Of a stretch of 17,541 bases of DNA, positions 6,047-13,718 are shown one piece after another (within the stretch, counting starts at the first letter, position 1; every line of letters begins with the position of its first letter). The stretch is from Faecalicatena sp. (lineage in GTDB: Bacteria > Bacillota > Clostridia > Lachnospirales > Lachnospiraceae): the NCBI GenBank assembly GCA_009774255.1, contig VSNK01000096.1:1-17541 (forward strand), in the 5' to 3' direction. The notes under the pieces are model-generated. The model was not told the origin of the DNA. It did not search any database and saw only the letters and a program-made list of their open reading frames with translations. The position numbers and the translations under genes are program-made.

Positions 6047-8586
6047 TCCGCAAGCCGGATCCGGTCAATCAGGCTCTGCTTCCGGAAGCTCCGGTTCACC
6101 AGATACGTGACCAGAAGCTGCACTGCCAGCACCGCCGCCGCGAGCACCAGCGCCGGAACCACCGGATAGCGGTAAGTCATAATCGAGAAGATCCCTGTCT
6201 TTTTTGACCACTGGAACGCGCCGTACCCCAGCAGGCTTCCAAGTCCCACCGAGAGCACCAGTGTCCCCATCGTGTAGAACAGCCCTTCCATCTGCAGCAT
6301 ATGCACCGTCTGCCGCCCGGACATGCCGATGGCCTGCAGCATTCCCAACTCCCTGCGCCTGACATACACGCTGTTGATCATGGTATTGACCAGGTTCAGG
6401 ATGCCGATGAGGCCGAAGATCAGCAGGATCCCGTAGCAGATCGAGATAAACATGCCGATGGACTTTTCCGCTTCCTCATAGGCTTCCGCATACGTCCGGA
6501 TCTCCAGGTATTCCAGATCTGCCGTCCATTGCCGGATTTCCTCTGCCGCGCTTTCCTCCGTCCCGGGCTCCACCGTGATCTCAAAGCAGTCTGTCAGATC
6601 CGTTTCACAGAGACTTTGGAGCACATCCGAGGGCATGGCGAGCCAGGTCCCTCCATAGCTGATGGGGCCGTTGACCACTGCCGCGATCCGGAACTCTTTT
6701 TGCAGTATTTTCTCGCCGTCCATCAGCTCCATGCGGATCGTTTTCCCGGGCTTCCAGTCCTTCATCTCTTCAAACCGGTCCCGGAACTTTTCTCCCAATA
6801 TGATCCCGGTGCCGTCCGCCAGGGACGGGTCATCCAGGGAGCCTTCCGCGACATAGCCCTTAAGCGCTTCCAATGCCTTCGCGCTGACTCCTGTAATGCC
6901 GCTTATTAGCGGGCTTCCGTCCGCCTCCGTGGGTCCCTCCAGCCGGACCTCTACAGACGTGTCCACATCAATCTCCGTCACTCCGTCGATCTCCAGGATC
7001 TGTTCCTTCAACCCACCGGCCAGCGGGTTATTCTGCTGGATCCGATTCAGCGCCCGCTCCGGATACATGGGATCCGACCAGGAGTCCACGGATACCTGGA
7101 TATCCCCCCGCAGATCATCCCTCGCCATATCCTCCGGGTTCATGCAGCTGCACACCGTGGCCGCCACCATGAACAGGATTCCGGTTGCCCCCATCGTGAA
7201 AATGGTCATAGCCGTGCGCTTCCTGTTTCGGACCAGGTTGGTGAGGGTCAGCTTCCGGATGTCAATCTCGTCATAGCCCTTTCTGGTCTTCCCGGACGTG
7301 CTGCCGTTTTTGTGCCGGAAATGCAGCCGCCTTGCAGATTTTTTTCGGGAAGCGGAGACATTTCCTTCGTCGCCCCGGAAGCGCAGCGCCTCGATGGGGG
7401 AGATCCTGGCCGCCGTGCCCATGGGCTTCCACAGAGAAATGTATACCGTCGCAAAGCTGATCAGCACGCCGAATCCAATGATCCAGGGCTGGATCAGATT
7501 GACTTCGCCGTTTTCCACGATCTGCCTCATCTGATCCGCGATGGCAATGTCACTGCTGATGCTGGATCTGGCCGCGAACCGGATGATCTGCACCCCCGCC
7601 GGAAGTCCCAGGAGGATCCCGGCCGGAACCGCGGCCGCCGCCACCGCAAGCCCCTCCCGGAAGACAAGCTGGCGAATCTGCCGTTTCGTGGCACCCACCG
7701 CGCGCAGCCTTCCGTATTCCTGCACCTTATCCAGCATGGACACATAATAAATGCCGTAGATAGTCAGCGCCCCGGCCAGCGCGATCATCGCCAGCAGCAG
7801 CCCCAGCCCGCTGTACGTGGCCGGATCCACATAGTTTGCCATGAGATATTCCCCATTCAGGACGATCTCATTTTTCGCAATGCCATATTCCCCGCCCAGT
7901 GTTTCGATCTGCTCCTGGATGGCATCGGTGGTCATCCCGTCCGCATCGGCCAGCCGGAGGTAGATCCGGTATTCATGCTCATTCTCCGCCAGGATCTCCC
8001 CGGCAAACGCTTCCGAGACGAAGCAGAAGTACAGGCCGTCTCGAATGGAGATCTCGGAGTCCGTGACCATTCCCGAAATGGTAAATTCCCGGAGTTCCCT
8101 GGTCTCGCTCCCGCCGTTCGGGCGGTATGGGATCTGAATCTGATTCCCCACCGTCCCTTCCAGCCCCATGGCTTCCAAGACTCCCTTTGATACCACGATC
8201 TCGTCCGCCTTCTCCGGCAAATGCCCTTCCGCCAGTTCCTGTCTGGAAAGCTCCGCCGCTGCCTGGTCAATGGACATCATCGTGATCCGAATGTCAGAAT
8301 CCCGGTTACAGTACATCACCGCCGCATCCTCTCGAATCCCGGCCTGTTCGACCCGTTCATCCGCCAGCAATTTCTTCGCTGTCTGGCTGTCCACATCTCG
8401 GAACATGGCGTGAAAGGTTGGATAATATTGGTTCACTGCCTGATTCTGGATCGTGATAAAACCGATCATAACTGTGGGCGCGGCGGTCAGTAAAAATGCG
8501 GTCAGCGCAATAGCCGCCCCGATCAACAGATTCCTGCTTTTATTTTTTCTGAAATTGGATAGTGCCGTCCTGCTGATCGTATTCAT
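6043..8586 (-). CDS. FtsX/MacB-type ABC transporter permease
   Basis: An 847-residue permease with two FtsX units. Unit one has a helix at about 19-46, an extracytoplasmic domain (50-255), then helices at about 259-285, 312-333 and 366-386. After a Lys/Arg-rich cytosolic linker (about 403-445), unit two has a helix at 459-480, an extracytoplasmic domain (485-705), and helices at 711-737, 768-790 and 809-831. The cytosolic loops that contact the ATPase are recognisable (EYGRLRAVGATKRQIRQL and ELGMLQAIGMSGRQTVHM). The gene begins one base after the ATPase gene stops, so the two form one transporter. Such transporters next to a two-component system usually expel or release antimicrobial peptides or lipids rather than import nutrients. 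The substrate is not visible. Confidence 0.93.
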   Translation of the reverse strand: MNTISRTALSNFRKNKSRNLLIGAAIALTAFLLTAAPTVMIGFITIQNQAVNQYYPTFHAMFRDVDSQTAKKLLADERVEQAGIREDAAVMYCNRDSDIRITMMSIDQAAAELSRQELAEGHLPEKADEIVVSKGVLEAMGLEGTVGNQIQIPYRPNGGSETRELREFTISGMVTDSEISIRDGLYFCFVSEAFAGEILAENEHEYRIYLRLADADGMTTDAIQEQIETLGGEYGIAKNEIVLNGEYLMANYVDPATYSGLGLLLAMIALAGALTIYGIYYVSMLDKVQEYGRLRAVGATKRQIRQLVFREGLAVAAAAVPAGILLGLPAGVQIIRFAARSSISSDIAIADQMRQIVENGEVNLIQPWIIGFGVLISFATVYISLWKPMGTAARISPIEALRFRGDEGNVSASRKKSARRLHFRHKNGSTSGKTRKGYDEIDIRKLTLTNLVRNRKRTAMTIFTMGATGILFMVAATVCSCMNPEDMARDDLRGDIQVSVDSWSDPMYPERALNRIQQNNPLAGGLKEQILEIDGVTEIDVDTSVEVRLEGPTEADGSPLISGITGVSAKALEALKGYVAEGSLDDPSLADGTGIILGEKFRDRFEEMKDWKPGKTIRMELMDGEKILQKEFRIAAVVNGPISYGGTWLAMPSDVLQSLCETDLTDCFEITVEPGTEESAAEEIRQWTADLEYLEIRTYAEAYEEAEKSIGMFISICYGILLIFGLIGILNLVNTMINSVYVRRRELGMLQAIGMSGRQTVHMLQMEGLFYTMGTLVLSVGLGSLLGYGAFQWSKKTGIFSIMTYRYPVVPALVLAAAVLAVQLLVTYLVNRSFRKQSLIDRIRLAE

Positions 8587-9255
8587 CTAGCCCACCACCT
8601 TTCCGTCCTCAATGATGAGGGTGCGGTCTGCCATCTGGGCAATGGTCTCATCGTGTGTGATCATGACCAGCGTCTGGCCGTATTTTGCCACGCAGCTTTT
8701 CAGCATGGTCACCACCTCCATCTCGGTGTGGGAATCTAGGTTGCCCGTAGGTTCGTCGGCCAGGATGATCGCAGGGCGGGAGGCCAATGCCCTGGCGATG
8801 GCTGTCCGCTGCTTCTGTCCTCCGGAGAGCGTGCCGGGCAGAGCTTTTAAACGGTCCTCCATGCCGATGCTTTGGACGATGTCCAGCACGTAATCCTTAT
8901 TCACCCTTTTTCCGTCCAGGCCGATGGGCAGGACAATATTTTCCCATACATTCAGCGCCGGGAGCAGATTGAAATCTTGGAAAATGAATCCGATCTTTCG
9001 TCTCCGAAATACCGCGAGCTGCTCATCCTTTAGGGAAAACAGATCCTGGCCGCTGATGATCACCTGCCCGCTGTCCGGACGGTCCAGGCCGCCCAGCATA
9101 TGGAGAAGGGTAGATTTTCCCGAGCCGGAACGTCCCACCACCGCGACAAATTCCCCGTGGTTGACTGTGATGCTCGTGTGGTCAATGGCTTTGATCTGAC
9201 GGTCGCCGTCACCGTAATACTTTACAAGATCGATGGTTTCTAAAATAGGCTGCAT
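8587..9255 (-). CDS. ABC transporter ATP-binding protein (MacB/LolD type)
   Basis: A 222-residue ATPase with every expected motif: Walker A GRSGSGKST (41-49), Q-loop Q93, signature LSGGQ (143-147), Walker B IILADEP (163-169), D-loop GNLD and switch His H201. Length and the LADEPTGNLD version match the MacB/LolD/BceA branch that pairs with FtsX-like permeases; the permease follows directly. The start at 9255 has an AGGAG site about 9 bases upstream. The structured element at 9285-9444 lies only 30 bases upstream of the start, so the promoter must be inside or beyond it, or the gene is read from the kinase operon. Confidence 0.95.
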   Translation of the reverse strand: MQPILETIDLVKYYGDGDRQIKAIDHTSITVNHGEFVAVVGRSGSGKSTLLHMLGGLDRPDSGQVIISGQDLFSLKDEQLAVFRRRKIGFIFQDFNLLPALNVWENIVLPIGLDGKRVNKDYVLDIVQSIGMEDRLKALPGTLSGGQKQRTAIARALASRPAIILADEPTGNLDSHTEMEVVTMLKSCVAKYGQTLVMITHDETIAQMADRTLIIEDGKVVG

Positions 9256-9284
9256 ATTGGAAGACTCCTTTCCTGTTTTTTGTT

Positions 9285-9444
9285 AGGAGTTGTAGAAAAA
9301 TAAGTGATACAGATTACGCAGGATATTTCTTCGGATGTGCAGGGCAAAAAACGCAGGCGTAGCGGGCTACGTCGAGGCTTTTTGACCTGTACAGCCGGAG
9401 AAATAGACAAGCCAAGATGTGTCACTTATTTTTCTACAACTCCT
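9285..9444. mobile_element. Palindromic MITE-like element A
   Basis: The whole 160 bases form one imperfect palindrome. The ends AGGAGTTGTAGAAAAATAAG and CTTATTTTTCTACAACTCCT are inverted repeats, matching at 25 of 26 bases when followed inwards. Pairing resumes in ATTTCTTCGGATGTGCAGG with CCTGTACAGCCGGAGAAAT and ends in an apical CGTAG-CGGG-CTACG. If the ends are taken at GG and CC, TTA is directly repeated on both sides, as a 3-bp target duplication would be. Element B at 11673 has the same length, flank and core. No open frame lies inside. TTA fits the TNA targets of some IS5-family groups, but the transposase source is unknown. Confidence 0.75.
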
Positions 9445-9519
9445 TATGTTCTATACGTATCATACTCCGAAAATCTTACAAGAACCTTTCAGGAAAGATA
9501 ACACTTTTGTTATGCTACG

Positions 9520-9650
9520 AGCCGTGCGTCATCAAGAGCCCGAACCCCGTTCGCCATGCTTGCATGGCAGACGGGGTTCGGGCTCTTGATGACATGAGGC
9601 GACAGCCTCAAACGAGGAAAACCGCAGGTTTTTCGAGTTGACGCACGGCT
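9520..9650. other. Multi-branched structured element C
   Basis: An outer stem AGCCGTGCGTCA/TGACGCACGGCT (9520-9531 with 9639-9650) encloses three hairpins. The first is a long near-perfect one, 9529-9550 with 9571-9592, capped by GCCATGC-TT-GCATGGC. The second is TGAGGC-GACA-GCCTCA (9595-9610), and the third is AACGAGGAAAACC-GCA-GGTTTTTCGAGTT (9611-9639). The 15-mer CCCCGTTCGCCATGC of the long hairpin recurs at 9672-9686 outside the structure and could compete for the same partner. The element lies 48 bases after the kinase stop. It looks like a structured RNA or a dispersed repeat; no second copy is in this window. Confidence 0.6.
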
Positions 9651-9698
9651 TCCCCCATTCCTGGTTCCCAGCCCCGTTCGCCATGCCTTTAAGTCCCG

Positions 9699-10889
9699 TC
9701 AGTCCAACATGTATTTCTTCGGAAGCATCATGCGGATCACGGTTCCTCTGTGATGGGCCGGAACCGCACACACATTTCCGCCCTGCTCCTCGAAGATTTT
9801 CCGCACCAGGTACAGCCCCACACCTGCCCCTTCCTGGGCTTCCACCTCTGGCTTTTTCCCCCGGTAAAAGCGTTTGAAAATATTTTGGTACTCGCATTTT
9901 TCGATTCCGATCCCTTCATCCTCCACCTCGATAAACACGTAGGAAACCATGGACTCCACGCGGATCCGGACGGTGCTTCCACCCGGCGAATATTTGACTG
10001 CGTTATCCAGTACATTGGAAATGGCTTCTGCTGTCCACCGTGGATCGTGAAGGAGCTCCATATCGGAAAATTCTTTCATCTCTATCTCGATCTTCTTTTC
10101 CTCCGCCTTGAAATAGATGCCGTTTACCGCGCGGACCAAAGTTGCTTTCAAACTGGCTTTTACCGGTTCCAGGCGGATCATATCCGCCTCCAGACGGGAC
10201 AGATTCACCAGCGTTCCCATCAATTGTTTCAGCTTTTCCACCTCCTGTTTTCCGCGCTCCAGAAATTCTCGTTTTTCCTCCTCCGTGATCTGCTCGTCCC
10301 CTAAAAGGTCCAGGCTCAGCCCAAGTGCCGATACCGGAGTTTTTAACTGATGGGAAATATCCGTGATCATGGATTTCGTATTTTCCTTTTCATCCTCCAG
10401 TTGATTTTTATACACTTCCACCGCATATCCGACCCGCTCCAACTGTTCCCGCAATTGGGATCGGATTCCGGTTTTTAAAGTATCCCTGTAATTTTCTGTT
10501 TCTGGTGACTCCTGCCCCCTGTAACTGCCTCTTTCTAATTCCTCCAGACAGTCCGATATTTCCAGATAGTCTCTGTATTTCCTGCGGTACGTCAGATAGC
10601 ACCAGATTCCGTTTGCCAGTACCGCTCCGGCGAAAAGCGCGGCAAAATATGACAGCGGCAGATCTGCAGGCAGCAGAAAAAGAAAAAAGGCAGCGATCCC
10701 TGCCGTGCTGATTCCAAGATTTTTCTTCAACTCCTGCTCCAGCCAGATGTAGCCCCTTTCGTGATTTTTGATCATTTTCTCGATGCTACTGTCCTCCATA
10801 GAATTTACCGGCGGTCGCGCCGGCATTTTCCTGGTATCCCCGTCTTCTGATTTTACAGACCGTTGCTTCCTTCCGGTTTTTCCCCTCAT
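9699..10889 (-). CDS. Sensor histidine kinase
   Basis: A 396-residue membrane kinase that phosphorylates the response regulator encoded just upstream. Two helices (about 58-74 and 79-101) are separated by only a few residues, so there is almost no outside sensor domain, as in intramembrane-sensing kinases that detect cell-envelope or peptide stress through a partner transporter. The phospho-acceptor motif DISHQLKTP (H180) lies in the dimerisation domain. The ATP-binding domain shows the N box SNVLDNAVKY (291-300), G1 DEGIGIE (324-330) and G2 EGAGVGLYLV (353-362). The frame opens far upstream at 11039, but that part is in the regulator gene. The ATG at 10889 overlaps the regulator stop as ATGA, the usual coupling. 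Confidence 0.95.
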   Translation of the reverse strand: MRGKTGRKQRSVKSEDGDTRKMPARPPVNSMEDSSIEKMIKNHERGYIWLEQELKKNLGISTAGIAAFFLFLLPADLPLSYFAALFAGAVLANGIWCYLTYRRKYRDYLEISDCLEELERGSYRGQESPETENYRDTLKTGIRSQLREQLERVGYAVEVYKNQLEDEKENTKSMITDISHQLKTPVSALGLSLDLLGDEQITEEEKREFLERGKQEVEKLKQLMGTLVNLSRLEADMIRLEPVKASLKATLVRAVNGIYFKAEEKKIEIEMKEFSDMELLHDPRWTAEAISNVLDNAVKYSPGGSTVRIRVESMVSYVFIEVEDEGIGIEKCEYQNIFKRFYRGKKPEVEAQEGAGVGLYLVRKIFEEQGGNVCAVPAHHRGTVIRMMLPKKYMLD

Positions 10890-11596
10890 TTCTTCGATAC
10901 CTCTGCCGTCCATAGATACCCGAGCCCCCTGACATTTTTGATATACTCGTAATCTTCCTCCCCGGCGATCCTCTTTTTCAGGCGGCTGATCGTCACCGGA
11001 ACCGTGTTGTCGTCCACAAACTGAGCATCGATGTCCCACACGGCTTCCAGGATCTGCTCCTTTGAGATGATCTGCTTCGGATATTCCAGAAAATATAATA
11101 AAAGCTGCATTTCCTTTTTGCTCAGGAGCAGCTCATCCTCCCCTTTGTAGACCCGCATCTCCCGGCACTGCACCCGGATATCCCGGGAAAATATACTTGC
11201 GGCCGATGAAAACTGCCCGTGGTCGTCCTGTTCCTGCCCGATCCTGCGCATCAGTGCGTTTACCTTTGAGATCAGCACCATCAGGCTGAATGGCTTGGTG
11301 ATGTAGTCGTCCGCTCCGGCATCGTAGCCGTTTACGATATCCACCTCCTGGTCCAGCGCGGTCAGGAAGATCAGGCGGACGCCGCTGACCCTGCGAATGT
11401 TTCGACAGAATTCCAGTCCGTCTCCCTCCTCCATGGTAATGTCGCTGATGATCAGGGACACTTCATTTTCCCGGAACATTTCCTCCGCCTGAGAGATCCT
11501 GAAGGCGCTTAACACCTCGTATCCTTCCTTTTCCAGCTTCAGGCTGATGCCCCGGTTGAGACTTGTATCGTCTTCTAGTAATAAAATTTTTGCCAT
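10886..11596 (-). CDS. OmpR/PhoB-type response regulator
   Basis: A 236-residue regulator. The receiver domain (1-117) has the acidic pair D9/D10, phospho-acceptor D52 (IISDITM), T79 and K101 (TKPF). The C-terminal winged helix (about 125-232) has the family pattern LLLSKKEMQLLLYFLEYP and ends with the wing YEYIKNVRGLGYLW. A GTAGGAG ribosome site precedes the start. It is transcribed before the kinase and shares an ATGA overlap with it. The downstream ABC transporter genes on the same strand are the probable targets, as in the many clostridial modules that couple a regulator/kinase pair to an FtsX-type exporter. A perfect 16-bp palindrome at 11625-11640, upstream of the start, may be its own operator. 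Confidence 0.96.
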   Translation of the reverse strand: MAKILLLEDDTSLNRGISLKLEKEGYEVLSAFRISQAEEMFRENEVSLIISDITMEEGDGLEFCRNIRRVSGVRLIFLTALDQEVDIVNGYDAGADDYITKPFSLMVLISKVNALMRRIGQEQDDHGQFSSAASIFSRDIRVQCREMRVYKGEDELLLSKKEMQLLLYFLEYPKQIISKEQILEAVWDIDAQFVDDNTVPVTISRLKKRIAGEEDYEYIKNVRGLGYLWTAEVSKK

Positions 11597-11624
11597 TGTT
11601 GTTCTCCTACAGCATCTTTTCGCT

Positions 11625-11640
11625 CTGCGTCCGGACGCAG
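11625..11640. promoter_or_regulatory. 16-bp perfect palindrome before the response regulator
   Basis: CTGCGTCCGGACGCAG is its own reverse complement and lies 29-44 bases upstream of the regulator start. With no loop it is more likely a protein-binding dyad than a terminator. It could be an operator for autoregulation, but no second copy stands before the ATPase gene, which weakens that idea. Confidence 0.4.
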
Positions 11641-11672
11641 GAACTATTTGAATCTTTCATTTTCTTGTGATT

Positions 11673-11829
11673 AGGAACTGTGCATAAATAACTTGTACAG
11701 ATGACGCAGGATCAATATTTATCTGCAAAGAGGAAAATCGCAGTCGCAGTAGGCTGCGTCAAGATTTTCTGATGTAGCAGATGGATATTGAGACAAGTCA
11801 GATATATAAGTTATTTATGCACAGTTCCT
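11673..11829. mobile_element. Palindromic MITE-like element B
   Basis: A 157-base relative of element A. The ends AGGAACTGTGCATAAATAAC and GTTATTTATGCACAGTTCCT are part of a perfect 22-bp inverted repeat, and TTA flanks the GG and CC ends on both sides. ACAGATGACGCAGGAT (11697-11712) matches element A at 15 of 16 bases and the same distance from the end. The 34-base apical core (11739-11772) matches at 25 of 34, and AGACAAG recurs near the far end. Where A and B differ in one arm, the partner arm usually differs to match. It lies between the response-regulator gene and the AAA-like gene, 38 bases after the stop of the latter. Confidence 0.75.
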
Positions 11830-11866
11830 TAGCTTTAAAAGAGGATAATGGAGCTAAATATATCTT

Positions 11867-13459
11867 TTAAAGAGACTTTTTCCCCGACAAAGTATATGGT
11901 TCGATCTGGCAGGTATGCTCCTTGGTTTTTTCATCGTAGCTGATCCCCACCAGAAGCAGGTTTCCCTTATAGTCCTCCAAAGCCTTCGGATAACATTTAT
12001 CCCTGATCTGTGCGATTGCGCTTTCCGCGGTTTTGTTCCACTTTAATTCCACCAGAAGTGCCGGTTTATCCCGATGTTGACTCCTTGGAAGGTACACAAT
12101 ATCCGCCCTTCCTTTTCCGGCCGGGAGTTCCTTGATCACCGTATAGTAATTGCGGGCCACATAAAATGCCAGGGAAATGGTGTAGCTGAGCGCATTCTCG
12201 TCATTATACTGGAGATAGGAGGATTCGAAATGTGCTTCCTCCACCGCCTTTGCCACAAGCGCCTCATCCCGGTTCCAGACCGCGTCCAGGGCAGACCTTG
12301 AGTTCTTCAGCGCCTTCGATATCTCTCCCCAGTCAGAATTGCTGATGGATGTGATATATTCATTTAAGATCTCTTCATTCGGAATAAAGACCTCACCCCT
12401 GTCACTGCGGTATCCCAGATATCCCAGATGCACGAGGAGGGTCAGCACGTCATCCCTGGAATGGAAGGTAACCATGTCATTGGTAAAGCTGCGAGTATCC
12501 ACCGGAACTCCGTTTTTCCCTTCCATCATTCGGAGAATGGCATCCTTCAGCCCTTCGAAATTCAGGTCAATGTAGGAGCGGAGGGCTTCGAAGGTCTCTG
12601 TCTGGTTCCAGTAAAACTGAAATTTTCCAAAGCGCATAGCGCTGACTACGGAACGCGGGTTATAGACAGAGCCTACGCCTTCCAGACAATATCCGTCATA
12701 CCATCTCTTCGTTTCCTCGAAGTCCATACCGTACCGCCGGCACAGCCCCCTGACCTCGGCCTCCGTGAAGCCCACATACTCTGCCAGCGCACCCTGGAAG
12801 ACCATGGAGAATTCGTCAAACATATTCAGGGCGCTGTGGGTTCCGTATTTTTTAATCGGAAGGATCCCTGTCATATAACACAGCGCAATATATCCCTTGT
12901 CCTTGAGCAAATCCCGCAGGAAATCCAGGTACAGCTTCTGGGCTTCTCCCTCCGTCCTGTACTCCCGGAAAATGCAGTCCCACTCATCAATGATGATGAC
13001 AAATGGGATTTTCGTTTCGTCATATACATCCTGCATACATCCGATCAAATCCTGTCGATCAAAATAATCTGCCTGCGGATATTCATGGATCATATCCCGG
13101 ATTACCCGTTTTTTCAGCAGATCCAGCATTTTTTCCATGGAATCCGTACGGCTCAGGAACTCCTGCATATTTAAAAACAGCACATTATACCGGTTCATGT
13201 TATCCGTATAATGCACGTCCTCCGCAATCTCCAGGCCTGCGAACAGATCCGCGGAATCGCATCCCCGGCTGTAATATGCCGCCAGCATATCCGCAGTTAC
13301 GGACTTTCCGAACCTGCGCGGTCTGCTCATGCTGATGTATTTTTGCAGGGAATTCATCACCTTGCTGCAGTATCGGATCAGACCGGATTTGTCTATATAT
13401 ATTTCTGAATTGATGCATTGCGCGAACTTTTCACTACCAGGATTTAGATAGCTTCCCAT
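11867..13459 (-). CDS. AAA-ATPase-like protein with C-terminal PD-(D/E)XK domain
   Basis: A 530-residue protein of the family in which an N-terminal AAA-ATPase-like domain (PF09820 type) is joined to a C-terminal PD-(D/E)XK nuclease-like domain (PF08011 type). The P-loop-like motif is RPRRFGKSV (46-54), the Walker B is FVIIIDEWD (153-161), and the nuclease core GRADIVYL (450-457) with LLVELKWNK (468-476) supplies D453, E471 and K473, so it is not obviously dead. Such proteins are abundant, often in many copies, in gut Clostridia and Bacteroidetes; their role is unproven and mobile or defence-related functions have been suggested. It has its own promoter (13494-13523) and a GGAGG ribosome site 7 bases before the start, so it is a single-gene unit. 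An AT-rich inverted repeat (CTTTAAAAGA/TCTTTTAAAG) overlaps its stop. Confidence 0.93.
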   Translation of the reverse strand: MGSYLNPGSEKFAQCINSEIYIDKSGLIRYCSKVMNSLQKYISMSRPRRFGKSVTADMLAAYYSRGCDSADLFAGLEIAEDVHYTDNMNRYNVLFLNMQEFLSRTDSMEKMLDLLKKRVIRDMIHEYPQADYFDRQDLIGCMQDVYDETKIPFVIIIDEWDCIFREYRTEGEAQKLYLDFLRDLLKDKGYIALCYMTGILPIKKYGTHSALNMFDEFSMVFQGALAEYVGFTEAEVRGLCRRYGMDFEETKRWYDGYCLEGVGSVYNPRSVVSAMRFGKFQFYWNQTETFEALRSYIDLNFEGLKDAILRMMEGKNGVPVDTRSFTNDMVTFHSRDDVLTLLVHLGYLGYRSDRGEVFIPNEEILNEYITSISNSDWGEISKALKNSRSALDAVWNRDEALVAKAVEEAHFESSYLQYNDENALSYTISLAFYVARNYYTVIKELPAGKGRADIVYLPRSQHRDKPALLVELKWNKTAESAIAQIRDKCYPKALEDYKGNLLLVGISYDEKTKEHTCQIEPYTLSGKKSL

Positions 13460-13493
13460 GCCGCGCCTCCTTTCAAACGGTTTGATACGTCTG

Positions 13494-13523
13494 ATTATAC
13501 AGCTAAATTCCGCGTACCGTCAA
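13494..13523 (-). promoter_or_regulatory. Near-consensus promoter of the AAA-like gene
   Basis: On the minus strand, TTGACG (13523-13518) and a perfect TATAAT (13499-13494) are 18 bases apart. Transcription would start about 25-30 bases before the AAA-like start codon. This is the strongest promoter match seen in the window. Confidence 0.75.
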
Positions 13524-13562
13524 CTTTTATCTGCACGGCTCTTGCAAATGAAATCGAGTAGG

Positions 13563-13681
13563 GTTACAGTTCACGGCCTAACCGTCCGCGAACTGTAACG
13601 CATCCAGCCCATTGAAAAGTCGCCTAACGGCGAGGGTCTGGATGCCTGCCCCATCACTTTTCTGGCGGCTAACCGGCCGCC
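13563..13681 (-). repeat. Structured three-hairpin repeat, copy 2
   Basis: The same architecture as 3773-3916. Stem one is GTTACAGTTCACGG (13563-13576) with CCGCGAACTGTAAC (13586-13599). Stem two is GCATCCAGCCC (13600-13610) with GGTCTGGATGC (13635-13645), enclosing TCGCC-TAAC-GGCGA. Stem three is GGCGGC-TAACCG-GCCGCC (13664-13681). Relative to copy 1, stem two changes A-T to C-G and G-C to A-T, and the inner hairpin changes T-A to C-G, always on both sides. The A-rich internal loop (ATTGAAAAG against ATTTAAAG) is conserved. The stem-one mismatch is again G-U on the minus strand. It begins about 40 bases after the DUF3343 stop in the direction of transcription. Confidence 0.7.
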
Positions 13682-13718
13682 TCCTGCCGTACAGATGGAA
13701 TATTCTGAGACATTACTC

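Noticed and set aside
7312..8190. Long 292-codon plus-strand open frame
   Set aside because: It is antisense to the well-supported permease gene and has the Arg/Pro/His-rich composition of a shadow frame.
10890..11039. Extended histidine kinase start at 11039
   Set aside because: The extra codons lie within the response-regulator gene in another frame; the ATGA overlap at 10889 is the normal start.
11833..11872. AT-rich inverted repeat CTTTAAAAGA/TCTTTTAAAG as a terminator
   Set aside because: It overlaps the stop codon, has a 20-base loop and only A-T-rich pairs with no T-run, so it is too weak to call.
12428..13174. 248-codon plus-strand open frame
   Set aside because: It is antisense to the AAA-like/PD-(D/E)XK gene, with no ribosome site or family resemblance.
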